Positions 1 through 8,222 of a DNA stretch of 57,423 bases are shown here, piece after piece. Under the pieces are notes generated by a model. That model ran no database searches. It saw only the letters and a program-made list of their open reading frames with translations, and was not told the origin of the DNA. The stretch spans positions 1 through 57,423 of the forward strand of contig NZ_MECJ01000026.1 in assembly GCF_014596475.1 (NCBI RefSeq). The letters run 5' to 3'. This DNA comes from Streptomyces sp. CBMA152. Lineage in GTDB: Bacteria; Actinomycetota; Actinomycetes; Streptomycetales; Streptomycetaceae. A program made the translations under genes and the position numbers. The stretch's first letter is position 1; each line of letters opens with the position of its first letter.

Positions 1-48
1 GGCGGCCATCGCCGTCTCGTCCAGGACGATGTGCACGCTGCCGCTCAC
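1..48 (-). CDS. PIN-domain toxin, N-terminal fragment
   Basis: Only the first 16 codons are inside the window. They read (V)SGSVHIVLDETAMAA, which fits the first beta strand of a PIN-domain RNase, where the conserved Asp in VLDETA would be a metal ligand. The GTG start overlaps the stop codon of the antitoxin gene as GTGA, the usual translational coupling of a toxin-antitoxin operon. By family knowledge it would cleave RNA in the cytoplasm. The assignment rests on one motif plus gene order, so it is tentative. Confidence 0.5.
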   Translation of the reverse strand, partial: MSGSVHIVLDETAMAA

Positions 49-302
49 CGGCCGCCCGCCTGTGCCAGGCGCCGGTCCAGCTCGCTGTCCAGGTCCCGCT
101 GCTCGGCCGCGCTCGGCGCGTACCCGTTCCACGCCTCAAGCACGGCACGGGCCTTCTCGGCCTGCTCGGCGCGCTCGGCCGGGGTCAGCAAGGTGTCGGC
201 GAGGTGCGCGAGGTAGGCGCGCAGTGACATCTTCTCGCCCGCGGCAATCGCCGCCAAGCGCTCCTTGGCCTCTTCGGGGATTCTGATGTTCGCGTCCGGC
301 AT
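45..302 (-). CDS. Ribbon-helix-helix type antitoxin
   Basis: An 85-residue protein beginning MPDANIRIPEEAKERLAAIA, a typical opening of small RHH/CopG-like antitoxins: a short beta strand followed by two helices. The C-terminal half (AERAEQAEKARAVLEAWNGY) is a charged helix that would bind and neutralise the toxin. The ATG at 302 is preferred over an upstream GTG at 326 because GGAAGGAG lies seven bases before it. The downstream gene overlaps by four bases and looks like a PIN toxin. A GTACCC repeat cluster just upstream is a likely autoregulatory operator. Confidence 0.65.
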   Translation of the reverse strand: MPDANIRIPEEAKERLAAIAAGEKMSLRAYLAHLADTLLTPAERAEQAEKARAVLEAWNGYAPSAAEQRDLDSELDRRLAQAGGR

Positions 303-327
303 CGTGGTGCTCCTTCCCATAACCACA

Positions 328-351
328 GGGTACGTACCCGTACCCGTACCC
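328..351. promoter_or_regulatory. Candidate operator of the toxin-antitoxin operon
   Basis: The perfect palindrome GGGTACGTACCC (328-339) is followed directly by two further GTACCC copies at six-base spacing. It lies 26 bases upstream of the antitoxin start, where RHH antitoxins usually bind to repress their own operon. The sequence is seen directly; binding is inferred. Confidence 0.4.
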
Positions 352-459
352 GCTGCGTGCTGGCCACGACCGCCAGAGATTCGACCAGGGCGGGCTGCTG
401 CGGGGCGCAGACGCGTCCGTCAGCGCTGTCTTCCCGTGCACCGGCATTCGTGATCCCCT

Positions 460-1722
460 GTGGATCAGGGGGTGGGAAGCGGTGGACAAAGCAGCCTTTA
501 CCAGCACGGCAGGATCGGCACAAAGGTCTTCGCGTACGAGACCGACGACGAGCCCTGGTGGCGCCGCGACAAGATCCCGCTGATCTGCGCGTTCTGTATG
601 ACGCCGGTGGTCTCCCAGCGCACCACAGTGGGCCGCGCTCCCCGGGGCGCGCTGTTCCGGCTCACTGCGGACCGGCAGCACGAGGACACCTGCCCCCTCA
701 ACCCCACCGAAGTCCTGCAGAAGATCGCGCACGGATCCCAGGGCGTGGCCGTCATCGAAGGCGACGAACTGCACCTGGTGCTGCCCGACGACCCGGGCCA
801 ATTCGGCGCCGCCACACCCGTCATCGATGCCGACTCCCCTGCCCCCGTCAAACGGGTCAACATGGACATCTCCACGGTGCGGCCGCTGCTGCCCCCAGTG
901 ATCAATAGCGCGGTCGTCATCGCCCGGTTCCTGCAGAAACACGACTTCGACGACGAGGTGGTCGCCCAGTTCAAGGTGCGCCGCCCCGGAGAGACCAAGG
1001 CGGTGGACTGGGGCGAGTTCTGCCACGGTCCGCTGCCCGGCGACCAGGCCCGCCTGTACGCACGTCTGACCGGCGGGATGAAGCCCGGGTACCCGGTAGC
1101 CGTCTACGGCCGTGTCACCGCTGTCGAGCACGACAGCCAGGACCGGCCGGTCCTCCGGCTCGCCGACGGGCACGGCTTCACCGTACGCGTCCGGTCCGAA
1201 CACGCCAGCCTCCTCGCCCCGCTCACGGTCGGAGCCTTTGTCCTGGCCGTCGGCGTCTGGAAGGTCTGGACACCCCGCAGGGGCAGGCCCGAGCTCCAGA
1301 TGTTCGCCGAAAAACACTGGCAGCTCGCGCACTGGACCTACGACGCCGCCACCGGCCCGAGCAGCCCGCCCGCCTGCCCACCGCCGCTCTCCCTCGCCCA
1401 GCGTGTCCTGCGGCAGACCCGCGCGGCAGCCACCCGCAAGCCCGCACCGCGGCGGGCTGCCGCCCCCTCCCCCCGGCCGCGGCCCAGCGCACCGCCACCA
1501 ACCGCTCCCCTGCCAGTCCACGCCCCACCCACGGCGGCGATGCCGACGTCTGCGGTCTCTCCCGCTGCGCCCATGCCGACGTCCCCGCCCGGTCCGGGTG
1601 TACCGGATCCGGTACCACCTCACCCCACGCCCCCGGCACGCCCGCCTCTACCGCCACAACCAGCTGCCCCGCCCCGCAGCCGCACCCGTCGGAGCTGGTG
1701 GCCATTCGGCCGTCGACGCTGA
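460..1722 (+). CDS. Unknown protein with CoiA-like zinc-finger N-terminus and proline-rich tail
   Basis: A 420-residue protein of unknown function. Residues about 45-90 contain a C-x2-C (LICAFC) followed by HEDTCPL, a spacing reminiscent of the N-terminal zinc-binding region of CoiA-like proteins. Residues about 205-300 hold alternating beta strands (VYGRVTAVEHD, PVLRLADG, FTVRVRSE), possibly an OB-like barrel. Residues 310-420 are proline/alanine-rich and end in a basic WWPFGRRR segment, so the tail is probably disordered. The GTG at 460 is the first start in the frame but has no clear ribosome binding site; GTG 472 is an alternative. Function not assigned. Confidence 0.55.
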   Translation: MDQGVGSGGQSSLYQHGRIGTKVFAYETDDEPWWRRDKIPLICAFCMTPVVSQRTTVGRAPRGALFRLTADRQHEDTCPLNPTEVLQKIAHGSQGVAVIEGDELHLVLPDDPGQFGAATPVIDADSPAPVKRVNMDISTVRPLLPPVINSAVVIARFLQKHDFDDEVVAQFKVRRPGETKAVDWGEFCHGPLPGDQARLYARLTGGMKPGYPVAVYGRVTAVEHDSQDRPVLRLADGHGFTVRVRSEHASLLAPLTVGAFVLAVGVWKVWTPRRGRPELQMFAEKHWQLAHWTYDAATGPSSPPACPPPLSLAQRVLRQTRAAATRKPAPRRAAAPSPRPRPSAPPPTAPLPVHAPPTAAMPTSAVSPAAPMPTSPPGPGVPDPVPPHPTPPARPPLPPQPAAPPRSRTRRSWWPFGRRR

Positions 1723-2046
1723 ACCACAAGCACTATCTCGCCCCGGACGACTGATCCCGGGACAGCCACCCGCCAACGCGCCACGCCCGCCGCGCGCAAC
1801 TCCCCGAAGGCGACGGCCCCGGCTTGAGGAACCGGCGCGACGGGAGTCGAGTTTGCCGACCTGCGGCGGCGCAAATTGTTTTATCGGCAGATGCCGGACG
1901 CCAACCTATCCAGCCAACTGGAAAACGTCTTGATCTCATCCATTCAACGGGATTAGGCCAGACCGAAAACGTGGTGGCGCTCGACGAGTTGCCACCGGTA
2001 GCGTTCACCGGGTAGGAACAAGTGTTCGAGTATAAAAGGGGATCTG
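1723..2046. other. Gene-free stretch with falling GC content
   Basis: No convincing reading frame. From about 1860 the base composition drops (AAATTGTTTTATCGG, then AGTATAAAAGG near 2029) and stays lower through the next two genes. It presumably holds the promoter of the secreted protein at 2047; no clear -35/-10 pair was picked out. Confidence 0.4.
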
Positions 2047-2496
2047 ATGAGGCTTGCTCGTCGCGTTTCTTCGATCGGGGCAGCGCTCGGTATTTCTGCA
2101 TCCGCTCTACTTTTCTCATCTGCGGCGCCGTCGAACGCGGCGGCCACCGCCGACCCGTGCGCAGGGAAGTCTGAGACGTTCGTCATCAAGACCTACACGA
2201 GGAACTTCCAGGCTGTCCCGTTGCGCTGCGGGACGTCGACTTGGGGATATCGCCACCTTGCCGCGAAGCATGGCTTCGAGGACAGTCAGATCGCCAATAC
2301 GGTAGCCCGGGGGAGCCAGAGCTTCGGGTTCTACTACACCAACCTGAGCCAGTGCCCGCCGATGGCGTTCAAGGTCGTGTTCAACGATGGTGCGCTGGGT
2401 GGAACCGGGGTTCGGCCGCAGGGCATCATCACCGCGTACTACCAGCCGGGGCACATCACCTCGATAGCCCACACCAAGAACCCTTCCGCCTGCTAG
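2047..2496 (+). CDS. Small secreted protein, candidate RNase-type toxin
   Basis: A 149-residue protein with a Sec signal peptide: basic MRLARR start, hydrophobic stretch to about residue 25, cleavage near SNA-AAT. The mature part (about 115 residues) has the look of the small toxin domains found at the ends of polymorphic toxins with the BECR RNase fold: an early GYRHLAAKHGF helix with two His, then a strand pair ending in IITAYY. The match is by pattern only. The gene has lower GC and looser codon use than its neighbours, suggesting recent transfer. The small gene nine bases downstream could be its immunity protein. It could instead be a harmless secreted protein. Confidence 0.5.
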   Translation: MRLARRVSSIGAALGISASALLFSSAAPSNAAATADPCAGKSETFVIKTYTRNFQAVPLRCGTSTWGYRHLAAKHGFEDSQIANTVARGSQSFGFYYTNLSQCPPMAFKVVFNDGALGGTGVRPQGIITAYYQPGHITSIAHTKNPSAC

Positions 2497-2505
2497 GGTA
2501 AATTC

Positions 2506-2847
2506 ATGGAACAAGTCACTGTCCCCGCCGGTTTTCAGTCCGCGTTGTCGGAAAGCTTCGGCGGGGCAGGAGACCCGGAATTTAGACTTTCGGAAATATC
2601 TCTTTACGGCGACGCCGAAAAGCTCACGCTGTCGATGCATGTGTCTGTGACAGTGCATAGCGGAGGCAGGGAGAAATGGATCCTGCGTCTGGATATTTCC
2701 GGAAGTGATGCCGATGCGGCCCGCGCTGATGCGCCAGCAGAAGCCTATCGCTGGTTGACCCTCATGGTTCAGGCCAATGTGATCGAGTGGTGGCACACTC
2801 GGAAGACCGCGCCTAACATTCCGGAAATTCCTCGCAGGATAGGGTGA
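2506..2847 (+). CDS. Small acidic protein, candidate immunity protein
   Basis: A 113-residue cytoplasmic protein without signal peptide. It has alternating strands (FRLSEISLYGD, KLTLSMHVSVTVHSG, KWILRLDISG) followed by an acidic helix (SDADAARADAPAEAYRWL). It starts nine bases after the secreted protein at 2047 and shares its lower GC. The size, acidity and position are those of an immunity protein for a secreted toxin, but no family is recognised. The alternative is an unrelated accessory protein. Confidence 0.5.
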   Translation: MEQVTVPAGFQSALSESFGGAGDPEFRLSEISLYGDAEKLTLSMHVSVTVHSGGREKWILRLDISGSDADAARADAPAEAYRWLTLMVQANVIEWWHTRKTAPNIPEIPRRIG

Positions 2848-3138
2848 CCAGGCACCCGCAGCGGCCCGCGATAGCAGGCGACAGACTTCTGAATATACGT
2901 CCCGCTGTTTTCTTCACCGGCTGGTTGCTGACTCCAAGGCCGATCTGGTTGCCGCGGCCGAGACCTTGCCGCCGGATCCCGCGACCGCGCGGGAGGAGAG
3001 CGGCATCTGGAAGACCGACGGCGCCCCTGCCAGGGCCATCGGCCACCCGCTGGACCGAGAGCGAAGAACACGTCCGCTCCGCATAGCGCGGCCTGGTCCA
3101 GGCCCGCCAGGAACACCCCCGCACCGGAAACTGACCCC

Positions 3139-3192
3139 GTACGCGTGACGGCCCCGATCAGACACATTCTGCTTCGGGGCCGTCCCGCGTAC
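3139..3192. terminator. Long hairpin, probable terminator
   Basis: An inverted repeat whose arms are GTACGCG and GACGGCCCCGA on one side and their complements on the other, with one mismatch between the two blocks and a 16-base loop. It sits just beyond the end of the minus-strand gene at 3219. The rest of 2848-3218 shows no convincing gene. Confidence 0.55.
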
Positions 3193-3218
3193 GGGCAGAG
3201 GGTGCCGGGCCCGGGGAG

Positions 3219-3479
3219 TCAGCTGGCGTCGGGGCGCCGGCCGACGAGCTCGGTGAGCAGGTTGATGATCTGGGTCTGGTTGCGGTTCATCTGCTGGCCA
3301 AGAGGTTCAAGACGGCCGTCGAGACAGTCCGCCTTCTGGTCCAGGTTGCCGACCTGGAGACGTACCGCGGTGAGGTCGGACTTGATGATCCCGAACTCTC
3401 GGTCGTGCTTCTCAGCGACCTCTTCGAAGCGTCGCGTCAGGGCAGCGAGCTCGCTGTGGGCGATGGGGCCCTCGGGCAC
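3219..3479 (-). CDS. Small coiled-coil protein
   Basis: An 86-residue, highly charged, almost entirely helical protein with heptad-like spacing (ELAALTRRFEEVAEKHD, VRLQVGNLDQKADCLDGRLEPLG). No signal peptide or membrane segment. The GTG start has AGGAG eight bases upstream. Proteins of this kind are common and unnamed in Streptomyces accessory DNA. Function not assigned. Confidence 0.55.
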   Translation of the reverse strand: MPEGPIAHSELAALTRRFEEVAEKHDREFGIIKSDLTAVRLQVGNLDQKADCLDGRLEPLGQQMNRNQTQIINLLTELVGRRPDAS

Positions 3480-3899
3480 GCGGGTACTCCTGCCAGATCA
3501 CGAAACCGCAGATAAGAAGACTGCACAATATCGCGCCCGTACTTCCGCACGACGTCTGTTCCGTCGTCCTCCCCTGCAGCTGAATGTGGCCCGCGATGCG
3601 TCGACGGCGAGGCCGGCCTGGCCGCCATGGGACCTTCCCAAGTCGCCTCGCCCAGTGCGGCCTCTCCGGCCCCTTCCTCACCCGATGGGGTCACGGCCCG
3701 CTGTGGCGCCTTGATCCAGCGGCTCGCCGCAGGCTTGGATGTGCCCGGGCTCGTGAACGCCCGGCCGCGTGAAGCAGAAGCCCCCGCAGCTCTTCACCGA
3801 GGACCGGCCAGAGGCATCACCACGCGTACGACACGGCCAGCGCATCTCACCCAAGCGCCTCGCCGCCGGGGGCCGGTCCGGCGCGGAACAGCAACTACG

Positions 3900-4820
3900 A
3901 TGCCTCAGGCCGCCCTGGCCCTCACCGAAGACCGCCGCCGCAGCACCGGCGAGTCCCATCAAGCGCTCCACGCATTCCTCACGGATGCCGACCAGCCGCT
4001 CACCATCCCTTCGGCCCGACACCCGGAACAGGCACAGCTGGAGGCCGCGCTCTTCCTCGCCTGGTGCAAGATCGGCGGGCTCTCGCCGCACCCGCTGGGC
4101 ATCGTCCAGGTGCGTCCCGCACAGGACCAGCTCACCCTCCGCCTCCTTGCCGAGCCGTACGTCATCCACTATTGGGCCGAGTACCTCCTGCCCCGCCTGA
4201 ACACCGACTGCCCCAGCGATCCCCGCGACGCTGTCTCCGGCGTGCCCGGGCTGCGCTACCGCCGCGAAGGCAGCAGCATCTGCCTGTACCGCCCCGGGAT
4301 GCCGGCCCGCATTGACCTGACCGGCTTCAACCCCCGCTGGTGGGAACGCATCGCCGACCGGTTCGCCACCAACTACTACGACCTGCTCCAAGACGAGCCG
4401 GACTGGACACCAACAGAACGAGCCGCCTACACCGCGGCCGTGACATCGCCCTTCGAGCCGGCCTCACTGTTCTCGCCCCTGCTGCGCCGCATCCGTGCAA
4501 CCGCCGGACCCGGCCCGATCAACGGCACCGACGCATGGAGCTCCATCGGCGGCTTCAGGCTGGAGACGACCGACGGCCCGCCGTGCCCCGACCTCATCCG
4601 GCTCCTCGGTGACGGCCCCACCGGACTGGGCTGGAAAGTCGATCACAAGAGGTGCACCTGCCTGTGCGACCACACCCACACCGACATCGGCTGCACCATC
4701 GACTTCCGGGAACCCGGCACAGGAGACCTCGTGTACTACTCCAACACCAAGTGGGGCCGCACATTCGACGACCGCCGACGCCGGACCATCACCGAGATGA
4801 ACAACACGGCCTTCAGCTGA
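3900..4820 (+). CDS. Unknown protein with a Cys/His cluster
   Basis: About 306 residues from the ATG at 3900; the frame is open further upstream (to 3627) but that part looks non-coding. The middle contains an aromatic-rich region (YVIHYWAEYLLPRLN, NPRWWERIADRFATNYYDLL). The C-terminal part has KRCTCLCDHTHTDIGC, which could bind a metal. No family is recognised and no Shine-Dalgarno sequence is obvious, so the start is uncertain. The preceding 3480-3899 stretch shows no other gene. Confidence 0.5.
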   Translation: MPQAALALTEDRRRSTGESHQALHAFLTDADQPLTIPSARHPEQAQLEAALFLAWCKIGGLSPHPLGIVQVRPAQDQLTLRLLAEPYVIHYWAEYLLPRLNTDCPSDPRDAVSGVPGLRYRREGSSICLYRPGMPARIDLTGFNPRWWERIADRFATNYYDLLQDEPDWTPTERAAYTAAVTSPFEPASLFSPLLRRIRATAGPGPINGTDAWSSIGGFRLETTDGPPCPDLIRLLGDGPTGLGWKVDHKRCTCLCDHTHTDIGCTIDFREPGTGDLVYYSNTKWGRTFDDRRRRTITEMNNTAFS

Positions 4821-5248
4821 AGCTGATGAGGATCGGCGAAAACGGCCAGGCCCGCTCCCGATTCCCCACTTGGTTGCGCGTGCATCGAAGGCCGGAGTCG
4901 CCCGTCTCCGTAGGGTCAGGGCCGGCCCGGTCGGTCAAGGGCGCCTGCGGCGTCGCTGCGCGATGGGCTCCGCCCACCCTGTCTCAGAGCCAGGGCCACG
5001 AGCACCCATCCCCTCGGGGTCTCCGGGCCGGCCTGGAAGATCCTCGTCGTGCTTCTGGGCAATCGCCAAGACTGTCACTGCTCCCGCGTTCAACGAAACC
5101 ACGTTCCCGTCTCCTGCCGCCGTCGGCCAGGTCGCCACCGGCTCCGTTCATGAGCAGCGCTGCCTGACGACCGCGCTCCACCACGCCCGGGAACGGTTCC
5201 GGGCGCGGTCCGAACGGGACGTCCCGGAGAGGCTTGCCAGGTTCTGTT
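4821..5248. other. Gene-free stretch
   Basis: Several overlapping frames are open because of high GC, but none has a ribosome binding site, a plausible protein or consistent codon use. Nothing recognisable was seen apart from the regulatory site at its right edge. Confidence 0.4.
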
Positions 5249-5259
5249 GTAACTATTAC
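5249..5259. promoter_or_regulatory. Candidate Rrf2 autoregulatory site
   Basis: GTAACTATTAC is a GTAA-CTA-TTAC palindrome 28 bases upstream of the Rrf2 start. The same GTAAC half-site recurs in the palindrome before the SDR gene at 5800, so the regulator probably controls both promoters. Confidence 0.45.
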
Positions 5260-5287
5260 TGTTGCTTCAAGGCAAGGGAGGTGCGGC

Positions 5288-5719
5288 GTGAGCGCCAACA
5301 GCAGACTGACGATCGCGGCACACGCCCTGACCTGGATCGGGCTCTATCAGCGCCGTGGCCATGAGGTTGCCACCTCCGAGCAGATCGCGACGAGCGTCAA
5401 CACCAATCCGGTGGTGATCCGCCGCTTGCTGGCCGAACTGCGCAAGGCCGGACTGGTCGACTCGCGGCGAGGCGCGGGGGCCGGCTGGATGCTCTCGCGA
5501 GACCTGGCGGACATCACCCTTCTCGATGTCTACGAGGCGGTCGAGGTGGGGCCGATCTTCGCCCTGCATCGCTCGACCCCCGACCCGGAGTGCGTCGTGG
5601 GTCACGGCATCGGGCCGGCGATGACCGCTGTCTACGACGAGATCGAAGCGGCCCTCCGCAAGGAGCTGGCGAGAACGACGCTGGAAGACGTCCTGCGGGA
5701 CGTCCTCAAAGCAACCTGA
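5288..5719 (+). CDS. Rrf2-family transcriptional regulator
   Basis: A 143-residue winged-helix regulator of the Rrf2 family. The N-terminal part (SRLTIAAHALTWIGL ... ATSEQIATSVNTNPVVIRRLLAELRKAGLVDSRRG) is the usual helix-turn-helix plus wing. There is a single Cys (in PECVVGHG) where Fe-S members have three, so it is more like the YwnA/CymR-type redox or ligand sensors. The GTG at 5288 was chosen because AGGGAGG lies just upstream; an earlier start at 5234 adds a non-family segment. It precedes and probably represses the SDR gene at 5800. Confidence 0.85.
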   Translation: MSANSRLTIAAHALTWIGLYQRRGHEVATSEQIATSVNTNPVVIRRLLAELRKAGLVDSRRGAGAGWMLSRDLADITLLDVYEAVEVGPIFALHRSTPDPECVVGHGIGPAMTAVYDEIEAALRKELARTTLEDVLRDVLKAT

Positions 5720-5728
5720 TCCGACCGC

Positions 5729-5750
5729 TCCCCTTTGCGGGGATGTTTTT
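5729..5750 (+). terminator. Short intrinsic terminator
   Basis: TCCCC and GGGGA arms around a five-base loop, followed by a T5 run, directly after the Rrf2 stop codon. A short stem, so read-through into the SDR gene is possible. Confidence 0.45.
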
Positions 5751-5762
5751 CCGCCCATAAAT

Positions 5763-5779
5763 GTAACAAAGATGGTTAC
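5763..5779. promoter_or_regulatory. Candidate Rrf2 operator before the SDR gene
   Basis: GTAAC and GTTAC form a perfect inverted repeat with a seven-base spacer, 20 bases upstream of the SDR start, so a bound repressor would block its transcription. The half-site is shared with the site at 5249. Confidence 0.5.
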
Positions 5780-5799
5780 CTCTAGGACTGGAGAACGAC

Positions 5800-6552
5800 A
5801 TGGGACTGCTGGAGCACAAGACCGCCCTGGTGACCGGTGCATCGACCGGCATCGGCCTCGCCACCGCCCGCCGGTTCGCCGCAGAGGGGGCGACCGTCTA
5901 CCTCACCGGCCGCCGCAAGGCCGAACTGGACGCTGCCGTCGCACTGGTCGGCCCGCGCGGCATCGGCATCCAGAGCGACGCGTCGAATCTGGACGACCTC
6001 GACCGGCTGTTCGCCGAGATCACCGAGCGCAGCGGCCGGCTGGACATCGTCCTGGCCAACGCCGGCGTCGGGGACTACGGCCCACTGGGGGAGATCACCG
6101 AAGAGGAATACGAGCGCACCACCTCCATCAACTTCAAGGGCACCGTCTTCACCGTCCAAAAGGCCCTGCCGCTGCTGTCGGCCGGAGCCTCGGTGATCCT
6201 GCTCTCCTCCAGCGCCGCGCTACGAGCGGCTCCGGGCCTCGGCGTCTACGCCGCCACAAAGGCCGCGATCCGGAGCCTGGCGCGTACCTGGGCTGCCGAG
6301 CTGGCCGATCGCGGGATCCGGGTCAACGCCCTGACTCCCGGTCCCGTCGAGACCCCCGGGGCCGACGAGCTGCGGGCCGCCATGCCGCAAGGTGGGCAGT
6401 CTGCGGCGGCCGAGCATGCCGCACCGACCCCCCTCGGTCGCGTCGGCCGACCCGGGGAGGTCGCCGCCACCGCCCTCTACCTCGCGGCCGACCAGAGCTC
6501 GTTCACCACCGGTGCCGAACTCTTCGTCGACGGCGGCGCAACCCAACTCTGA
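5800..6552 (+). CDS. Short-chain dehydrogenase/reductase
   Basis: A 250-residue classical SDR. It has the cofactor motif TGASTGIG near residues 13-20, the NAG motif at about 86, the catalytic Ser in LLSSSAA, and YAATK for the Tyr/Lys pair at about 150. GRRKAE after the second strand points to NADP(H). The C-terminal TTGAELFVDGGATQL is typical. Such proteins oxidise or reduce alcohols/ketones in the cytoplasm; the substrate cannot be read from the sequence. It lies downstream of an Rrf2 regulator with shared operator half-sites, which suggests induction by a toxic or redox-active compound. Confidence 0.92.
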   Translation: MGLLEHKTALVTGASTGIGLATARRFAAEGATVYLTGRRKAELDAAVALVGPRGIGIQSDASNLDDLDRLFAEITERSGRLDIVLANAGVGDYGPLGEITEEEYERTTSINFKGTVFTVQKALPLLSAGASVILLSSSAALRAAPGLGVYAATKAAIRSLARTWAAELADRGIRVNALTPGPVETPGADELRAAMPQGGQSAAAEHAAPTPLGRVGRPGEVAATALYLAADQSSFTTGAELFVDGGATQL

Positions 6553-7083
6553 CGCAGCCTCGGCGACTCGCGGCCCTGTGACGACGCCCCGGCGTCTGCC
6601 CAAGCGGCAGCCCCTGCAGGGCCGGAGGACCGTGGACAGGTCCCTTGGACAGCCCGGTCCGACCCGAAGTGCTGCTGACTGACGGGCGACTCCGGAGCCC
6701 TGACGCTCCATCGCAGGTCAACGCTCTGAGGGTGGGGAGATCAAGTGAGCAGGTCTGTCCCGCACCCCGAGCACAGGGTGGGGAATTTCAACGAGCCCTA
6801 TCATCGTCGTCCCGGACTCCGTTTCTGACGGTCCGCTGACGCCTGTTGCGGTCACGGCACTGGGCTGGGGCACGAAGCTGTTCCTGAGAGGCGCGCCGCC
6901 GGGTCACTTGATCGCAGCGCTACCAGCGCCGGGTGATATCTCAGTTATCGCGGGCCTCATCCAGCGCCTCGATCTCTGACGGGCGGGAGTGAGGCACCGC
7001 TGTTGGGCGAGCCGTCGTACTGGCGTGAGTTCGACGATCCCTCGCCCGCGATCAGCAGCTGAGCGGGCGAGTTCGCGCGGTCT
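6553..7083. other. Gene-free stretch
   Basis: No frame here combines a start signal, plausible codon use and a recognisable protein. It separates the SDR gene from a frameshifted gene on the other strand and may be decayed sequence. Confidence 0.4.
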
Positions 7084-7483
7084 TCACTGCCAGATGGCGA
7101 GGTCACCGCCCGGCGTGCACACCACGCGCAGGTTGTTCGGGCCGGTGATGTTCCAGACTTCGAAGTGGGGGCCGGGCCGCGACGGTGAGCCGGGCGCGCT
7201 TGTCGAACTCCACGACCAGGCGCCCGTCCTTGAAGGCGGTCACGTCGGTGACCGTCATGCCGAACAGTCCCAGGGCGGCGGCTAACGCCTGCCGCTCGGG
7301 AACGAGCGGCGTCGCCGGGCCGCCGCCTTCCTCTTCGAGTGCGGCGTCGGCTTCTACGCTGACCCAGGCGTCTTCGCCCAGCCGCAGGCACAGCTGGTGG
7401 TCCACCCGCAACTGGCTGACGGCGAGGCCGGCGAGCGGAAGCCGCCAGCGGTCATCAAGTTCTACTACGTCGGATCGCGTCAC
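7084..7483 (-). pseudogene. DUF6188-like protein, frameshifted
   Basis: The first frame (from a GTG at 7483) reads LPLAGLAVSQLRVDHQLCLRL and continues to LVVEFDKRARLTVA, resembling the small actinobacterial DUF6188 family. At about 7172, next to a G-rich run, the frame is lost. The expected end of the protein (HFEVWNITGPNNLRVV, then CTPGGDLAIWQ and a stop) continues in another frame to 7084. One extra base or two missing bases would explain this. It is either a genuine pseudogene or a sequencing error in the homopolymer. Function of the family is unknown to me. Confidence 0.65.
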
Positions 7484-7710
7484 GCGGACACGGTGTCACA
7501 GGCACGACACGGTCCTTCTCCGCAGCGTCTCCCTCGGGCCTTGTGGGCGACACCGACATCAGGAACCGTCAGCGCATGAGTGACATCGTCCAAGCCGTCG
7601 CCGCACTGCTCTCACACCAGCAGACCGCCACCCTCGGCCACGGCCTTCGAGCGTGAACACCGACAACGACACGCACCTCGACGGGCCATGGCCCACCATG
7701 CACGAGGTCC

Positions 7711-8181
7711 TTAGCGGCGTTCGTCGGTGCCGGCGACCTTGCCGGTGCTCAGGGCGAGGCGGTTCCAGGTGTTGATCGTGAAGATGACGGCGAGGACGTG
7801 GGCGAGTTCGGTCTCGTCGAACTGGGAGGCGGCTTGTGCGTACACCTCGTCCTGGACGCCGTCGGCCGCGACCAGTGTCACCGCTTCGGTCAGTGCGAGA
7901 GCGGCTTGTTCCTTGGCGGAGAAGTGGTGCTTGGCCTCGTGCCAGACCGCAACCATGTGCAGCCGCAGGTCGTCCTCGCCCGCCTTGCGGGCGTCGCTGA
8001 CATGCATGTGGAGGCAGTAGGCGCAGCCGTTGAGTTGGGAGGAACGGATCTGGATCAGCTCGACCAGTGCGGGGTCCAGGCCCTCGCGGGCGGCGGCGTC
8101 GAAACCGATGAGGGCCTTGAACGCCTTGGGTGCGGCGGCGGCGAAGTTGACTCGGGGGGCGATGGCGTTCGTCATGATCAC
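7711..8181 (-). CDS. Carboxymuconolactone decarboxylase / AhpD-like protein
   Basis: A 156-residue all-helical protein with the AhpD-like active-site motif CAYCLHMH (C-x2-C-x3-H) in the usual context IQIRSSQLNGCAYCLHMHVSDARKAGE. Members act as peroxidase-type redox proteins or as small decarboxylases. The C-terminal NTWNRLALSTG is also typical. It is divergent from the MocR regulator gene at 8223 with only 41 bases between the starts, so it is the likely target of that regulator. Confidence 0.88.
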   Translation of the reverse strand: MIMTNAIAPRVNFAAAAPKAFKALIGFDAAAREGLDPALVELIQIRSSQLNGCAYCLHMHVSDARKAGEDDLRLHMVAVWHEAKHHFSAKEQAALALTEAVTLVAADGVQDEVYAQAASQFDETELAHVLAVIFTINTWNRLALSTGKVAGTDERR

Positions 8182-8222
8182 TAATGTAGAGAGTCCACAG
8201 ACCGCTGGAGGGGTGCATTCAG

